Assembly (NCBI GenBank): GCA_910586945.1
Contig: CAJULO010000004.1
Coordinates: 1-64,000, forward strand
DNA length: 64,000 bases
Reading direction: 5' to 3'
From: an uncultured Christensenellaceae bacterium
Lineage (GTDB): Bacteria > Bacillota > Clostridia > Christensenellales > Borkfalkiaceae
Positions 33,878-42,209 of the stretch are shown piece by piece; the first letter of the stretch is position 1, and every line of letters begins with the position of its first letter. The position numbers were made by a program, and so were the translations under genes. The notes beneath the pieces were generated by a model. The model was not told the origin of the DNA. It did no database searches and saw only the letters and a program-made list of their open reading frames with translations.

Positions 33878-34678
33878 ATGTACAAAAAACTTTTATGGTT
33901 ATCAGCGTTGACTGCCTGTTTTGTAACAGTTTTCTTCGCTATTTTAGGTTTTACGAAAGTCAATCAACAACTTGTAGAATTTACAGCAAATACTTCTTGT
34001 AGCAACTTGCATACACTTTCTATTAGCGATAATTTAAAACCAACTGAACCACTTCATCACGAATCTCCACAACCTAGAATTGCTTATACAACTTGTCCGA
34101 AAAAAGATAAAGAAATTCAACCTAGACAGGATGATGCAAATTGTCCACATTGTCCTAAGCATAATGAACAAAATAAAATCTCTAAAAAATCTACAACAAA
34201 CTGCAAACAATGTCTTAAAGAAATGGCAGATGACAGCACTGAAGATAATTTAATTATATCTCAACAACTTGTAGAACAACAAAAACATTTACCACATTTT
34301 AGAAAGAGTCAAATGCATATTTGGGAATATTTATCTCCATTATTTGCAACTATGCCTTTTAATCCAAATGACAATTTGGACTTAAAATATAACAATGCTT
34401 TTACAATTGAAATTATAGAAAATCGTGATGAAAATGGCTGGCGTTTTTATATAAATGGACAAGAATTTCAACCAAATATAAACAATCCAACAAATGATGG
34501 ACAAAATAATACACCAGAAAATATACCTATGCCATTGCCAGAGTTTCCTGAAAACAATCCTATTTCACCTGACCAAGAAAATAATTCTATTTCACCTGAC
34601 CAATCTCAACAAGATACAACAGAAGAACAACAACACGAAGATAGTACTCTCTTACCTGAACAAACTCCTTATATGTAA
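33878..34678 (+). CDS. Exported Cys-rich protein with disordered C-terminus, unrecognised
   Basis: A 266-aa protein of no family I recognise. Residues about 5-26 are hydrophobic (signal peptide or anchor). The region 40-115 has Cys pairs: TTCPKK, a CPHC motif and a CKQC motif, spaced like a metal- or disulfide-binding knuckle. A compact part at about 140-185 (WRFYINGQEFQ) is followed by a low-complexity tail rich in Asn, Pro, Glu and Gln with two ISPDQ repeats. It has no clear Shine-Dalgarno. It converges on the gene at 34711, sharing a terminator. Function is unknown. Confidence 0.55.
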   Translation: MYKKLLWLSALTACFVTVFFAILGFTKVNQQLVEFTANTSCSNLHTLSISDNLKPTEPLHHESPQPRIAYTTCPKKDKEIQPRQDDANCPHCPKHNEQNKISKKSTTNCKQCLKEMADDSTEDNLIISQQLVEQQKHLPHFRKSQMHIWEYLSPLFATMPFNPNDNLDLKYNNAFTIEIIENRDENGWRFYINGQEFQPNINNPTNDGQNNTPENIPMPLPEFPENNPISPDQENNSISPDQSQQDTTEEQQHEDSTLLPEQTPYM

Positions 34679-34681
34679 TAG

Positions 34682-34712
34682 AAAAAGTAGGATATATTAT
34701 ATCCTACTTTTT
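34682..34712. terminator. Bidirectional terminator
   Basis: Fifteen-bp stem AAAAAGTAGGATATA with its exact complement, ending in T5 on both strands. It starts 3 nt after the plus-strand stop and overlaps the stop of the converging minus-strand gene. Confidence 0.8.
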
Positions 34713-35253
34713 ATTTTGCTTTTCTCTGCAACAACAATACTTGTAAAAAATCCTTTTGTAAAACTGGTTCCGTTAAATCAAAATAGAGTTTCTTTTTATT
34801 GTTTTTAAAGGGTACTGTATCAAATATCCATTGCGTTTGCATTCGAGCAAACTCTTTTCTATGTATCTCAAAGGTATCACATGATTTTTTATCCAATGTT
34901 ATTCTACCTTCTATAATATCTAAATGTATTCCAATACTACAAATTACTTGACTATTTTGTGTAACTTTATAGTAGAGAATATTCCGCTTATCTCCAATTT
35001 TCCACATAAATACAAGATTGCTAAAATTTGTTTTTAATTGCTCTATACAATTTAAAAATGTTGTATATCTATCTTTTAGCATAAAGCGTACAAGTTCAAA
35101 AATTTTCTCCTCTGTTGACGGTAAAAATCTACTGCGTGGAGCAAGTAATTTTCGTAATTCTTCCTGCTCCTCTATTGTCAAATTTTTTGTTTTTAAACGC
35201 AACAATTGCTCTTGTCCTATTGTATACCTTTTCCCTTTATCTTCTCTTTCCAT
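34711..35253 (-). CDS. Hypothetical protein downstream of tlyA
   Basis: A 180-aa soluble protein that I do not recognise. The N-terminal 60 residues are charged and predicted helical (KNLTIEEQEELRKLLAPRSRF); the rest looks like a mixed alpha/beta domain with Lys/Phe-rich strands. There is no signal peptide, membrane segment or catalytic motif. It begins 1 nt after the tlyA stop on the same strand, so it is translated from the nusB-folD-ispA-tlyA mRNA. Base composition is like its neighbours. Confidence 0.6.
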   Translation of the reverse strand: MEREDKGKRYTIGQEQLLRLKTKNLTIEEQEELRKLLAPRSRFLPSTEEKIFELVRFMLKDRYTTFLNCIEQLKTNFSNLVFMWKIGDKRNILYYKVTQNSQVICSIGIHLDIIEGRITLDKKSCDTFEIHRKEFARMQTQWIFDTVPFKNNKKKLYFDLTEPVLQKDFLQVLLLQRKAK

Positions 35254-35254
35254 T

Positions 35255-36022
35255 TTAATCTAACTCGTTTAAAATCTTTTGTAAAGCAAGATTTTTATTT
35301 ATACCCTTTCTAAAATAAGTAATATACTCAATATTTTTTTTTGGAAGAATAGGTGCGGTCGTTATATTTTGTATATATAATTCATACTGCGTTGCAAATT
35401 GTATAATTTTCTGCACAACTGTATGTCTTACCGCTCTTTCTTTTACTATACCATGCTTATCTAATCCCTTTCTCTCTGTTTCAAACTGCGGTTTAATCAG
35501 TATATAAAGCTCTTTATCATACTCTAATAATTCTGCTACTATCGGCAAAATATGCTTTATTGAAATGAAACTGACATCAACGACAATCCCATCGAGTTCC
35601 TCTAAAAAGTCTGTCTTTTTTAGTGTCTTGGCATTACATTCATCTAAAATGACTACTTTTTGATTTTCTTTTAAAGTCATATCTATCTGATTTTTGCCCA
35701 CATCAATGGCATATACTTTTTTAGCTCCAAATTGTAAAAGGCAGTCTGTGAAACCACCTGTACTTGCTCCAATATCTGCAAAAATTTTATCTTTTACTGC
35801 AGTTTGAAAAACTTGAATTGCTGTATACAATTTATATCCGCCCTGTGATACAAAATTAACTGCATTTCTTTGCAATATAACAACATCGTCCGCTGGAGAA
35901 AGGAAATAAGCTGCTTTTTTTATAATTTTTCCATTTACTGTAATTTGACCGTTCTCAATATATCTTGTTGCCCTTGTACGAGATATATTCTCTCTATCTT
36001 TTAAAAAAATATCTAAACGCAT
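35255..36022 (-). CDS. tlyA: TlyA family rRNA 2'-O-methyltransferase
   Basis: A 255-aa protein with an N-terminal S4 RNA-binding domain (residues 1-60) and an RrmJ/FtsJ methyltransferase domain. The SAM-binding DIGASTGGFTDCLLQ segment lies near residues 84-98 and VYAIDVG near 105. In actinobacteria TlyA methylates C1409 of 16S and C1920 of 23S rRNA; the exact targets here are unknown. It follows ispA by 1 nt, the usual clostridial order (nusB-folD-...-ispA-tlyA). Confidence 0.92.
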   Translation of the reverse strand: MRLDIFLKDRENISRTRATRYIENGQITVNGKIIKKAAYFLSPADDVVILQRNAVNFVSQGGYKLYTAIQVFQTAVKDKIFADIGASTGGFTDCLLQFGAKKVYAIDVGKNQIDMTLKENQKVVILDECNAKTLKKTDFLEELDGIVVDVSFISIKHILPIVAELLEYDKELYILIKPQFETERKGLDKHGIVKERAVRHTVVQKIIQFATQYELYIQNITTAPILPKKNIEYITYFRKGINKNLALQKILNELD

Positions 36023-36023
36023 A

Positions 36024-36914
36024 TTATTTTTTTCTATCTAGTAAGTATTGTAAAAAATCTTTCAAAAAGTCTGTTTGCAATGGCATAGAATCCAAAATAG
36101 ACATTGCTTTTTGTTGATATTCTTGCAATAATTTTTGACATCCTTCTTTACCGTAAACACTCGTTGCTGCAAGTTTATTCGTCTTAGCATCAAGACCAAT
36201 ATCCTTACCGAGTAACTTATTACTCCCTTGAATATCCAATAAATCATCAGTAAATTGATAAATTTTACCTAAATAATCACCAAAAGCATAGAAATGATGT
36301 AAAATTGTTGCATCTACTTTTTGTAAATATGCTGGTATTAAAAGACTGGCAATAATGAGTTTACCTGTCTTATGTAAATGGATAAATTGCAAATTTTCTT
36401 CATTCACAGAATCTGTACGATTTTGATAAAAGATATCCGCCGCCTGTCCTGCGACCATACCATATATTCCTGCACATTGCGCAAGACAAATACCTGCTTG
36501 CCTATATTCTTCTCCTAAAAGACTTTCTTGCATGCAAATAGAGAATGCTTCACTTAAAAGTGCATCTCCTGCAAGTACAGCTTGTCCTTCACCAAAGCGA
36601 ATATGATTTGTCGGTAAATTTCTACGCATATTGGCATTGTCCATTGCTGGTAAATCATCATGGATGAGCGAATATGTATGTATCATTTCCATAGCAATTG
36701 CAAAATTACTCACATTTTGCATGTCTCCGCCTACTATTTCAGTTACTGCATACATTAAAATCGGCCTAATGCGTTTTCCACCGGCAAATAGAGAGTATTC
36801 TATACTCTCTTGCAAAATTGCTGGCTTTATATGCATTGGTTGCATATATTTATGTAATTTATCTTCAAAATAACTTATATATCTTTCTACTTGCTTTTTA
36901 AAGATAGTACTCAT
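36024..36914 (-). CDS. ispA: Polyprenyl (farnesyl/geranylgeranyl) diphosphate synthase
   Basis: A 296-aa all-helical prenyltransferase that condenses IPP with allylic diphosphates, supplied by IspH. The first Asp-rich motif is DDLPAMD (about residues 84-90) followed by the RR pair, and the second is TDDLLD (about 216-221). GGKRIRP is at 46-52. Product length cannot be fixed from sequence; farnesyl diphosphate is most likely by neighbourhood. It overlaps folD by 4 nt (ATGA). xseA and xseB, which usually lie between folD and ispA, are absent. Confidence 0.93.
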   Translation of the reverse strand: MSTIFKKQVERYISYFEDKLHKYMQPMHIKPAILQESIEYSLFAGGKRIRPILMYAVTEIVGGDMQNVSNFAIAMEMIHTYSLIHDDLPAMDNANMRRNLPTNHIRFGEGQAVLAGDALLSEAFSICMQESLLGEEYRQAGICLAQCAGIYGMVAGQAADIFYQNRTDSVNEENLQFIHLHKTGKLIIASLLIPAYLQKVDATILHHFYAFGDYLGKIYQFTDDLLDIQGSNKLLGKDIGLDAKTNKLAATSVYGKEGCQKLLQEYQQKAMSILDSMPLQTDFLKDFLQYLLDRKK

Positions 36915-37765
36915 ACCCTTTCCTCTTGTTGTTTAGCTGCTTGATATGTATTATACAATAACATGGCTATTGTCATAGGTCCTACGCCTCCTGGAACTGG
37001 TGTAATTGCCTTTGCTTTTTTTTGTACGCTTTCAAAATGGACATCCCCACAAATTTTACCATCTTCCATGCGATTAATACCTACATCTACAATGACAACC
37101 CCTTCCTTTACCATATCGGCATCAATCAAATTGCGTTTACCCACTGCTACAATTAAAATATCTGCTTGCCTTGTAAACTGCGCCAAATTTTTTGTTAGTT
37201 TATGACAAATTGTCACTGTCGCTCCTTCTGTCAAAAGCAACATCGCCATTGGCTTACCAACAATATTAGAGCGGCCTACCACCACTACATTTTTACCACT
37301 TATCTCTATTTGATTGCTCCGTAACAACTCTAGTATGCCCAAAGGTGTACAAGGAATAAATGCATTGCCTCGTAAACCCTTTAGACAAAGTTCACCTATA
37401 TTTTCACCAGAAAATCCATCTACATCTTTCTCTGCAGGAATCAGTTTTAAAAGTTTATCTTTATTCATATGCTTAGGTAATGGCAACTGCAATAATATAC
37501 CATGTACTTTTCTATCTTCTGCAAGATTTTGCAAAATGTTAGCAACTTCATTTTCATCAGTTGTCGCAGAAAAAGTATATAGATTACATTCTATACCCAA
37601 TGCTTTACATGCCTTTATTTTATTGTCTACATATATTTGCGAAGCACTATTCCCCTCAACCATCACAACAGCAAGACGAATACTATAAGGCAATTTTGCA
37701 ATTTTATCTTTTAAACTTGCTTTCATTTGCTCAGCTAATTTTTTACCATCTAATATATTTTCCAT
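36911..37765 (-). CDS. folD: Methylenetetrahydrofolate dehydrogenase/cyclohydrolase
   Basis: A bifunctional 284-aa enzyme that interconverts methylene-, methenyl- and formyl-tetrahydrofolate. It shows the catalytic Lys segment (SQIYVDNKIKACKALGI, about residues 42-58), QLPLPKH near 96, the cofactor loop GRSNIVGKPMA near 163 and PVPGGVGPMT near 259. The start has GAGGAG 6 nt upstream. It lies between nusB and ispA. Confidence 0.95.
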   Translation of the reverse strand: MENILDGKKLAEQMKASLKDKIAKLPYSIRLAVVMVEGNSASQIYVDNKIKACKALGIECNLYTFSATTDENEVANILQNLAEDRKVHGILLQLPLPKHMNKDKLLKLIPAEKDVDGFSGENIGELCLKGLRGNAFIPCTPLGILELLRSNQIEISGKNVVVVGRSNIVGKPMAMLLLTEGATVTICHKLTKNLAQFTRQADILIVAVGKRNLIDADMVKEGVVIVDVGINRMEDGKICGDVHFESVQKKAKAITPVPGGVGPMTIAMLLYNTYQAAKQQEERV

Positions 37766-37768
37766 CTT

Positions 37769-38227
37769 TTACTCCTCGGTGTTTTCTAAAATATGCGTTA
37801 TATATGCATTTAATTCAATATCTTTAATATATGCAGCAAGTACGCCATTTATAAAAGATAAACCATGTTCTGTAGAATATTTTTTTGCAATAGATACTAT
37901 TTCATCAACAATAATTATATGATTTACATCTGTAAAATACTTCATCTCAGCAAGAGCTAGTAGTAAAAATGCTTTATCCGTGTAAAATAAATGCTCTACC
38001 TTATACCGAATGCAATATTTTGATAACACTTCAAGTAATTCCTGCTTATTGTTTAAAACACTATCTACTAGCTTATCCGCATCTTCACAACAGTCTGCAG
38101 GCAATTGTACAAGTTTATATATCTCCTGTCTAAACTTCATAGTTTGTTCTATAAATAAGCTTGCAAATACAATTTTAAAGGCTGCTTCACGCATATTACG
38201 GCGTTTTCCTTGTTGCTTCGTTATCAT
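37769..38227 (-). CDS. nusB: Transcription antitermination factor NusB
   Basis: A 152-aa all-helical protein that binds boxA RNA with S10 (NusE) during rRNA transcription. It begins with the RR-rich NxREAAFKIVFAS motif (residues about 11-22) and ends with the INGVLAAYIKDI helix typical of NusB. The ATG at 38227 has AGAGGA 10 nt upstream. It starts the operon that continues to the 34711 gene and lies downstream of the spoIIIA terminator, as in many Clostridia. Confidence 0.92.
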   Translation of the reverse strand: MITKQQGKRRNMREAAFKIVFASLFIEQTMKFRQEIYKLVQLPADCCEDADKLVDSVLNNKQELLEVLSKYCIRYKVEHLFYTDKAFLLLALAEMKYFTDVNHIIIVDEIVSIAKKYSTEHGLSFINGVLAAYIKDIELNAYITHILENTEE

Positions 38228-38259
38228 ACAGTATAATCCTCTATCAGTTTTAATAAAAC

Positions 38260-38291
38260 AAACTATTCCCTATACTATTAGGGAATAGTTT
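38260..38291 (-). terminator. Terminator of the spoIIIA operon
   Basis: Thirteen-bp stem AAACTATTCCCTA with its exact complement around a 6-nt loop. Minus-strand transcripts then read TGTTTTATT; the plus strand has T6. It lies 60 nt beyond spoIIIAH. Confidence 0.75.
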
Positions 38292-38351
38292 TTTAACTTC
38301 TATATGTAGTATACCATACTTTTTTAAATTTGTGTACTATTTTTATTACTT

Positions 38352-38831
38352 TTAATTTCTTATTGCCATAATATTGATATTTGCTGCAGGAACTCCACCT
38401 TCATCTTTCAAAATGTTATAAATTTGAAGAAAGTCATTTAATTGTAGCATATCCGCCTTAACAAATACATTTACATTATCACTATTTTGATTGATATTGA
38501 TAACAGCATCAGTTGTAAAATTTTTAGATTTTAATAAACTTTCTAAAACAAGTTCTCTTTCCATAATATCAATCAATTGTAATTTCATATTTACTGCATT
38601 TTTGTATTCTTGACTATCTGTTGATACTGATGCAATAATACTATCTAATTGTAAAATTTCTTGGTTGCGTCTTGTCATTCTTTCCGTTCTATAGCTTTCA
38701 AAATAATCAGATGTAGAACTGCTTATTGTAGGTGCACTTGGTCTATCAGAAAGTACAAAATTTAATACCGCCGTCACTGCCAATATCACTACTAAGCTAG
38801 ACATTAAAATAATTTTTTTTGTTTTTGTCAT
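38352..38831 (-). CDS. spoIIIAH: Stage III sporulation protein AH
   Basis: A 159-aa mother-cell protein with one membrane segment (about residues 8-28) and a C-terminal ring-building motif domain of the YscJ/FliF type (about 90-159). In B. subtilis it binds forespore SpoIIQ across the intermembrane space, forming the channel that links the two cells. The helical linker (TERMTRRNQEILQL...) and the closing MLQLNDFLQIYN segment are family-like. It is the last gene of the operon. Confidence 0.94.
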   Translation of the reverse strand: MTKTKKIILMSSLVVILAVTAVLNFVLSDRPSAPTISSSTSDYFESYRTERMTRRNQEILQLDSIIASVSTDSQEYKNAVNMKLQLIDIMERELVLESLLKSKNFTTDAVININQNSDNVNVFVKADMLQLNDFLQIYNILKDEGGVPAANINIMAIRN

Positions 38832-38849
38832 ATCTATTTCTCCTTTTAC

Positions 38850-39338
38850 TTATTTTGCATAAACTTTGATGATACTTTGCTTTATATTCAGTGCCGAAGA
38901 GGCCGCCTCTATCAGTGCAAAGCGAACTGCTAAATCATTTCCTCCTTCCGCAACAATGACTACGCCTATAATCTTGGGAGGCAATTCTTCAATGACAATA
39001 ACATTCCCTCCAACCAACACTGGTCTTGTAGTACTGCTACCATCTGCATTTGTTATCGTCTCTTCTGCAATGACCTTCGTATTTTCTGTTGATGTAGTAA
39101 CCATAACTTGTACTGCTCCAACTCCTTCTATCTCTTGTAAAGTCTTAGCAAGTCGCACTTCAAGTTCTGTTGTATAATTTGTCGTTGTAGAAACTGTAGC
39201 ACTCATTTTCTTTCCAAAAAAAGCGTTGTAAACTATTAAAATTGCCATCACGATTAAACTAATAATGATAACCCATTCTAACAGCTTTCCATTTTTTAGT
39301 TTTGTCTTCATTCCAGAAAACAGGCTATTATTTGCCAT
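38850..39338 (-). CDS. spoIIIAG: Stage III sporulation protein AG
   Basis: A 162-aa bitopic mother-cell membrane protein whose extracellular domain forms a large ring in the A-Q channel. A membrane segment lies at about residues 22-40. The conserved LAKTLQEIEGVGAVQVMVT and PKIIGVVIVAEGG segments of the ring-building domain are clear. I chose ATG 39338 (GGAGG 9 nt upstream); it overlaps the end of spoIIIAF by 11 nt. The longer frame begins at a TTG. Confidence 0.94.
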   Translation of the reverse strand: MANNSLFSGMKTKLKNGKLLEWVIIISLIVMAILIVYNAFFGKKMSATVSTTTNYTTELEVRLAKTLQEIEGVGAVQVMVTTSTENTKVIAEETITNADGSSTTRPVLVGGNVIVIEELPPKIIGVVIVAEGGNDLAVRFALIEAASSALNIKQSIIKVYAK

Positions 39339-39804
39339 ATACAACAACCTCCGTATTCACAATTTTTTGAACGCGTTTTTGAACTTGCTGTATTGTATAT
39401 ATATGCTCGTCCACTGGAATTATTCCAAAGCTTTCAATTTTTATTTCAATTTTTTGCACAATAAATTCCTGTCGTGCATATGTCCAGTGTAATACAACTG
39501 TTACTTCAATTTTAAACTCATTTTCAACGACATTTTTTATTTGCTTTTCCTTTTCTACTGCCCAAATGGCATAGTTATGTTCTAAAAAACGAGTATCAAG
39601 TTCAATTTTGCCATTTGTTGTCGATGAAAATCCATCCTCTTGCCATTCTTTAAATAAATTATAAATAGGCAACATTAAAATAAAGACGCAGAAAACACGC
39701 AAAATCCCGTTTATAAATTTACCAACATTTCCTTCTGGCAATAAAATATTTACTAAAGTTGCTATGAGTACTGCTCCGCAAACTGCTAAGATATATGCCG
39801 ACAT
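39328..39804 (-). CDS. spoIIIAF: Stage III sporulation protein AF
   Basis: A 158-aa protein with two membrane segments at the N-terminus (about residues 4-18 and 28-48) followed by an extracellular domain related to ring-building motifs. It is one of the membrane subunits of the SpoIIIA complex in the mother cell. The C-terminal part (EVTVVLHWTY..., VQKRVQKIV) is weakly conserved, so identification depends on topology and position between AE and AG. Confidence 0.9.
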   Translation of the reverse strand: MSAYILAVCGAVLIATLVNILLPEGNVGKFINGILRVFCVFILMLPIYNLFKEWQEDGFSSTTNGKIELDTRFLEHNYAIWAVEKEKQIKNVVENEFKIEVTVVLHWTYARQEFIVQKIEIKIESFGIIPVDEHIYTIQQVQKRVQKIVNTEVVVYGK

Positions 39805-39805
39805 A

Positions 39806-41098
39806 CTAGAAAAAAGCAGTTGATGAACAAATTAAAAGCAATATAGTTACAAAATACATAAAACCTACTCCTAATAATCCTGCAATAAAATAATTCACTG
39901 TCTTTGAAATTGATGCAAGTAAACTGGATACACCACTTACACCAAGCGGTTCTACCACAGAGGAAGATAATTTTAAAAATAAATTATAGACGGCATACTG
40001 TAACAGTGGTAAAAGTATTACAATTGCAAGCAATATAATTCCACAAGAGCCAACAGCATTTTTAATTAAGGCACTCCCTGCCATTATCATATCCAATCCA
40101 CCACCTAAAAATCCGCCTATAATGGGCACAGAATTGCTAATAGCATATTTTGCTGCTTTAAAAGATATACCGTCATATGTAGCTGAAGTAATGCCTTGTA
40201 CTGTCAAAAAGACGGTAAAAACTGTTAATGTTATTCCTAAAACCCATTTTATAATGCTAGCAAATAAGTCACAAAATTGCTGTAATTTTATATCTTGATT
40301 CAAATTGCCAACAATATGTAAAACTGCTATCAACATAGCGAGCGGAAAGATAATTGTTGTTATAATTGTCACTGCAATTTCCGTTAAAAATAGCACGGCC
40401 GGTTGATACACAGCAACAGATACAGCTCCGCCACTTGTTGCCATTAGGGTCAAGAGTACCGGAAAAATTGCCTGCATTTGTCCCTTTAAAGAATTTGCTG
40501 TACTTATTCCTATCTTGACCATGGCAATCAATCCGGATAAAATAAGCACTGTAATTGCCGAATATCCAACAAAAAATATCAATTTGCCCGTCCCGCGAGA
40601 TGCAATAGATGACTTGAATTTTTGTAAAAGACCACATAAAATAGCAATTGCAATAATCATACAAAATACAGCTACAAATGCCTTTATTTCCTTTAAAAAT
40701 TGCGCTTGTATTGCTGTAAAAATATTCTTATATCCTAAATTAAAATCTCCGGTCAAAAGCTGTGCTATCTTTTGAAAAATTGTTCCGCCAAATATGGCTT
40801 TTTGCTCATCTGTTAGACTATTTAAATATGCCTCTAGTCCAGCAATATCTAATTTCGATAATAAATCTTTTATATTTTGGTCAAGTTCTTCATTCAGTGC
40901 ATCCTTTGCAACTAAATTTGTAAAATGCAACATACTACTTTGTAAATTATCTATGGTAAAAATATTATATATACACAAAATTACTGCCAATAGTATTGCA
41001 AATAAAACTAAAAATTTATAGAATTTTTTATTGCCTTCCCTTTTTCTTTCTGTTCTTGTCTTCTCCCATAGGTAGCTCGTCTGAAAAATGCTAAACAT
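39806..41098 (-). CDS. spoIIIAE: Stage III sporulation protein AE
   Basis: A 430-aa polytopic membrane protein of the SpoIIIA complex, with an N-terminal segment (about residues 27-46), a periplasm-facing region with LSKLDIAGLEAYLN, and about seven to eight later segments. Family motifs KFKSSIASRGTGKLIF (near 165) and SVPIIGGFLGGGLDMI (near 325) are present. It begins 1 nt after spoIIIAD with GGAG 9 nt upstream. The N-terminus has about 25 residues before the first segment rather than a plain signal peptide. Confidence 0.94.
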   Translation of the reverse strand: MFSIFQTSYLWEKTRTERKREGNKKFYKFLVLFAILLAVILCIYNIFTIDNLQSSMLHFTNLVAKDALNEELDQNIKDLLSKLDIAGLEAYLNSLTDEQKAIFGGTIFQKIAQLLTGDFNLGYKNIFTAIQAQFLKEIKAFVAVFCMIIAIAILCGLLQKFKSSIASRGTGKLIFFVGYSAITVLILSGLIAMVKIGISTANSLKGQMQAIFPVLLTLMATSGGAVSVAVYQPAVLFLTEIAVTIITTIIFPLAMLIAVLHIVGNLNQDIKLQQFCDLFASIIKWVLGITLTVFTVFLTVQGITSATYDGISFKAAKYAISNSVPIIGGFLGGGLDMIMAGSALIKNAVGSCGIILLAIVILLPLLQYAVYNLFLKLSSSVVEPLGVSGVSSLLASISKTVNYFIAGLLGVGFMYFVTILLLICSSTAFF

Positions 41099-41491
41099 TT
41101 AAACTAACTCCATAAATTTACTAATAAGCTTTAACATACTCTGTAAAATTGGAATAGATATCGTGAATATTATCACTTTACCTGCAAATACAAGCTTGTC
41201 CGCTAAGCTTTTATATCCAAAATCTTCAACAATACCAGCTGCAAATTCCACTAAATATCCTATGCCTAATATCTTTAAAATGATTTTTACAAGTGTGTTA
41301 TCTATTCCTGTCATATCTGCAATATCTTTGAAAATTTTAAAGGCATCTGCCATAAAATTTAATGCTATTATAAGTATGGCAATACTCCCTGATATTACAA
41401 TTGCAAATGACAATTCAGGCTTTGTGCTTTTTAATAAAATTGCTGCTATTGCTACAACAATTGCAATACCTATAATTTGAAGTAATTCCAT
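41099..41491 (-). CDS. spoIIIAD: Stage III sporulation protein AD
   Basis: A 130-aa membrane protein with four hydrophobic segments, related in sequence to SpoIIIAC. It contains the conserved IGYLVEFAAGIVEDFGYKSLA-like block (about residues 76-96). With AC and AE it probably forms the membrane platform of the feeding channel (family knowledge). Two nucleotides separate it from spoIIIAC. Confidence 0.93.
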   Translation of the reverse strand: MELLQIIGIAIVVAIAAILLKSTKPELSFAIVISGSIAILIIALNFMADAFKIFKDIADMTGIDNTLVKIILKILGIGYLVEFAAGIVEDFGYKSLADKLVFAGKVIIFTISIPILQSMLKLISKFMELV

Positions 41492-41493
41492 AT

Positions 41494-41691
41494 CTACATT
41501 AGATTAAAGATATTGCGAATATTACTAAACAAATCGGCAATCATATCAATAACAACGGCCAAGACAATTACTATACCTACAAGGCTTACAATTGTTGCCA
41601 TATCGTCTCGCTCTGCCTTTTTTAAAACTTGACAGACTATGGTAATAATTATACCTATACCTGCAATTTTAAAAATGATATCAATATTCAC
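41494..41691 (-). CDS. spoIIIAC: Stage III sporulation protein AC
   Basis: A 65-aa membrane protein with two hydrophobic segments (about residues 4-22 and 33-52), separated by the short KKAERDD loop. Length, loop and position match SpoIIIAC. The RBS is GGAGG upstream of ATG 41691. Confidence 0.93.
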   Translation of the reverse strand: MNIDIIFKIAGIGIIITIVCQVLKKAERDDMATIVSLVGIVIVLAVVIDMIADLFSNIRNIFNLM

Positions 41692-41705
41692 GCACTTTCC
41701 TCCCT

Positions 41706-42173
41706 TTAGAGTAAAATAAGGATTCCAATGAGTCCTACAAGTATCCCTAATTTTAGATTCAATGTAAAATGTTTTTTATAATTTTCCTCTTCCTGCGTTT
41801 TCTTTTGCTGCAACTCCTGTCGTACAGATTCTAAATATTCGCGTTGTGACTTGGCATCACTCTTGCCCAACATTTGATAGTAATCAAAAAAATACACTTT
41901 TTCATCCTCTGTTAGATATGTTATTTTTTGGTATTCCTCCGGAGTATAAATCTTTTTCTCGCTATCAAAAAAGAGTAAGCAATCTCCTAAATTTTGGTGT
42001 TTCTCTATAAATTTTGGAAGTGGTAATTTGCTAAAGACAATTTCAGCAAGTAACTTTTCATTGAAAAAATAGATATTGTAATAAAATGTTTTACGCTTAA
42101 AATATTTGCGTGTAAATAACATACTTACCGCAAGGCAAAGTACAAAGAGTGCTATACAAAAAATCCATTTCAT
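41706..42173 (-). CDS. spoIIIAB: Stage III sporulation protein AB
   Basis: A 155-aa protein with membrane segments at both ends (about residues 2-18 and 137-154), resembling half of a type II secretion GspF platform protein. The LPLPKFIEKHQ and DYYQMLGKSDAKSQ segments are family-like. Of two adjacent ATGs (42176 and 42173) the second has better spacing from GGGGA. It lies between the ATPase AA and AC. Confidence 0.88.
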   Translation of the reverse strand: MKWIFCIALFVLCLAVSMLFTRKYFKRKTFYYNIYFFNEKLLAEIVFSKLPLPKFIEKHQNLGDCLLFFDSEKKIYTPEEYQKITYLTEDEKVYFFDYYQMLGKSDAKSQREYLESVRQELQQKKTQEEENYKKHFTLNLKLGILVGLIGILILL

Positions 42174-42209
42174 CATCTTATCCCCATGTATACAATATGC
42201 ATACAATCC

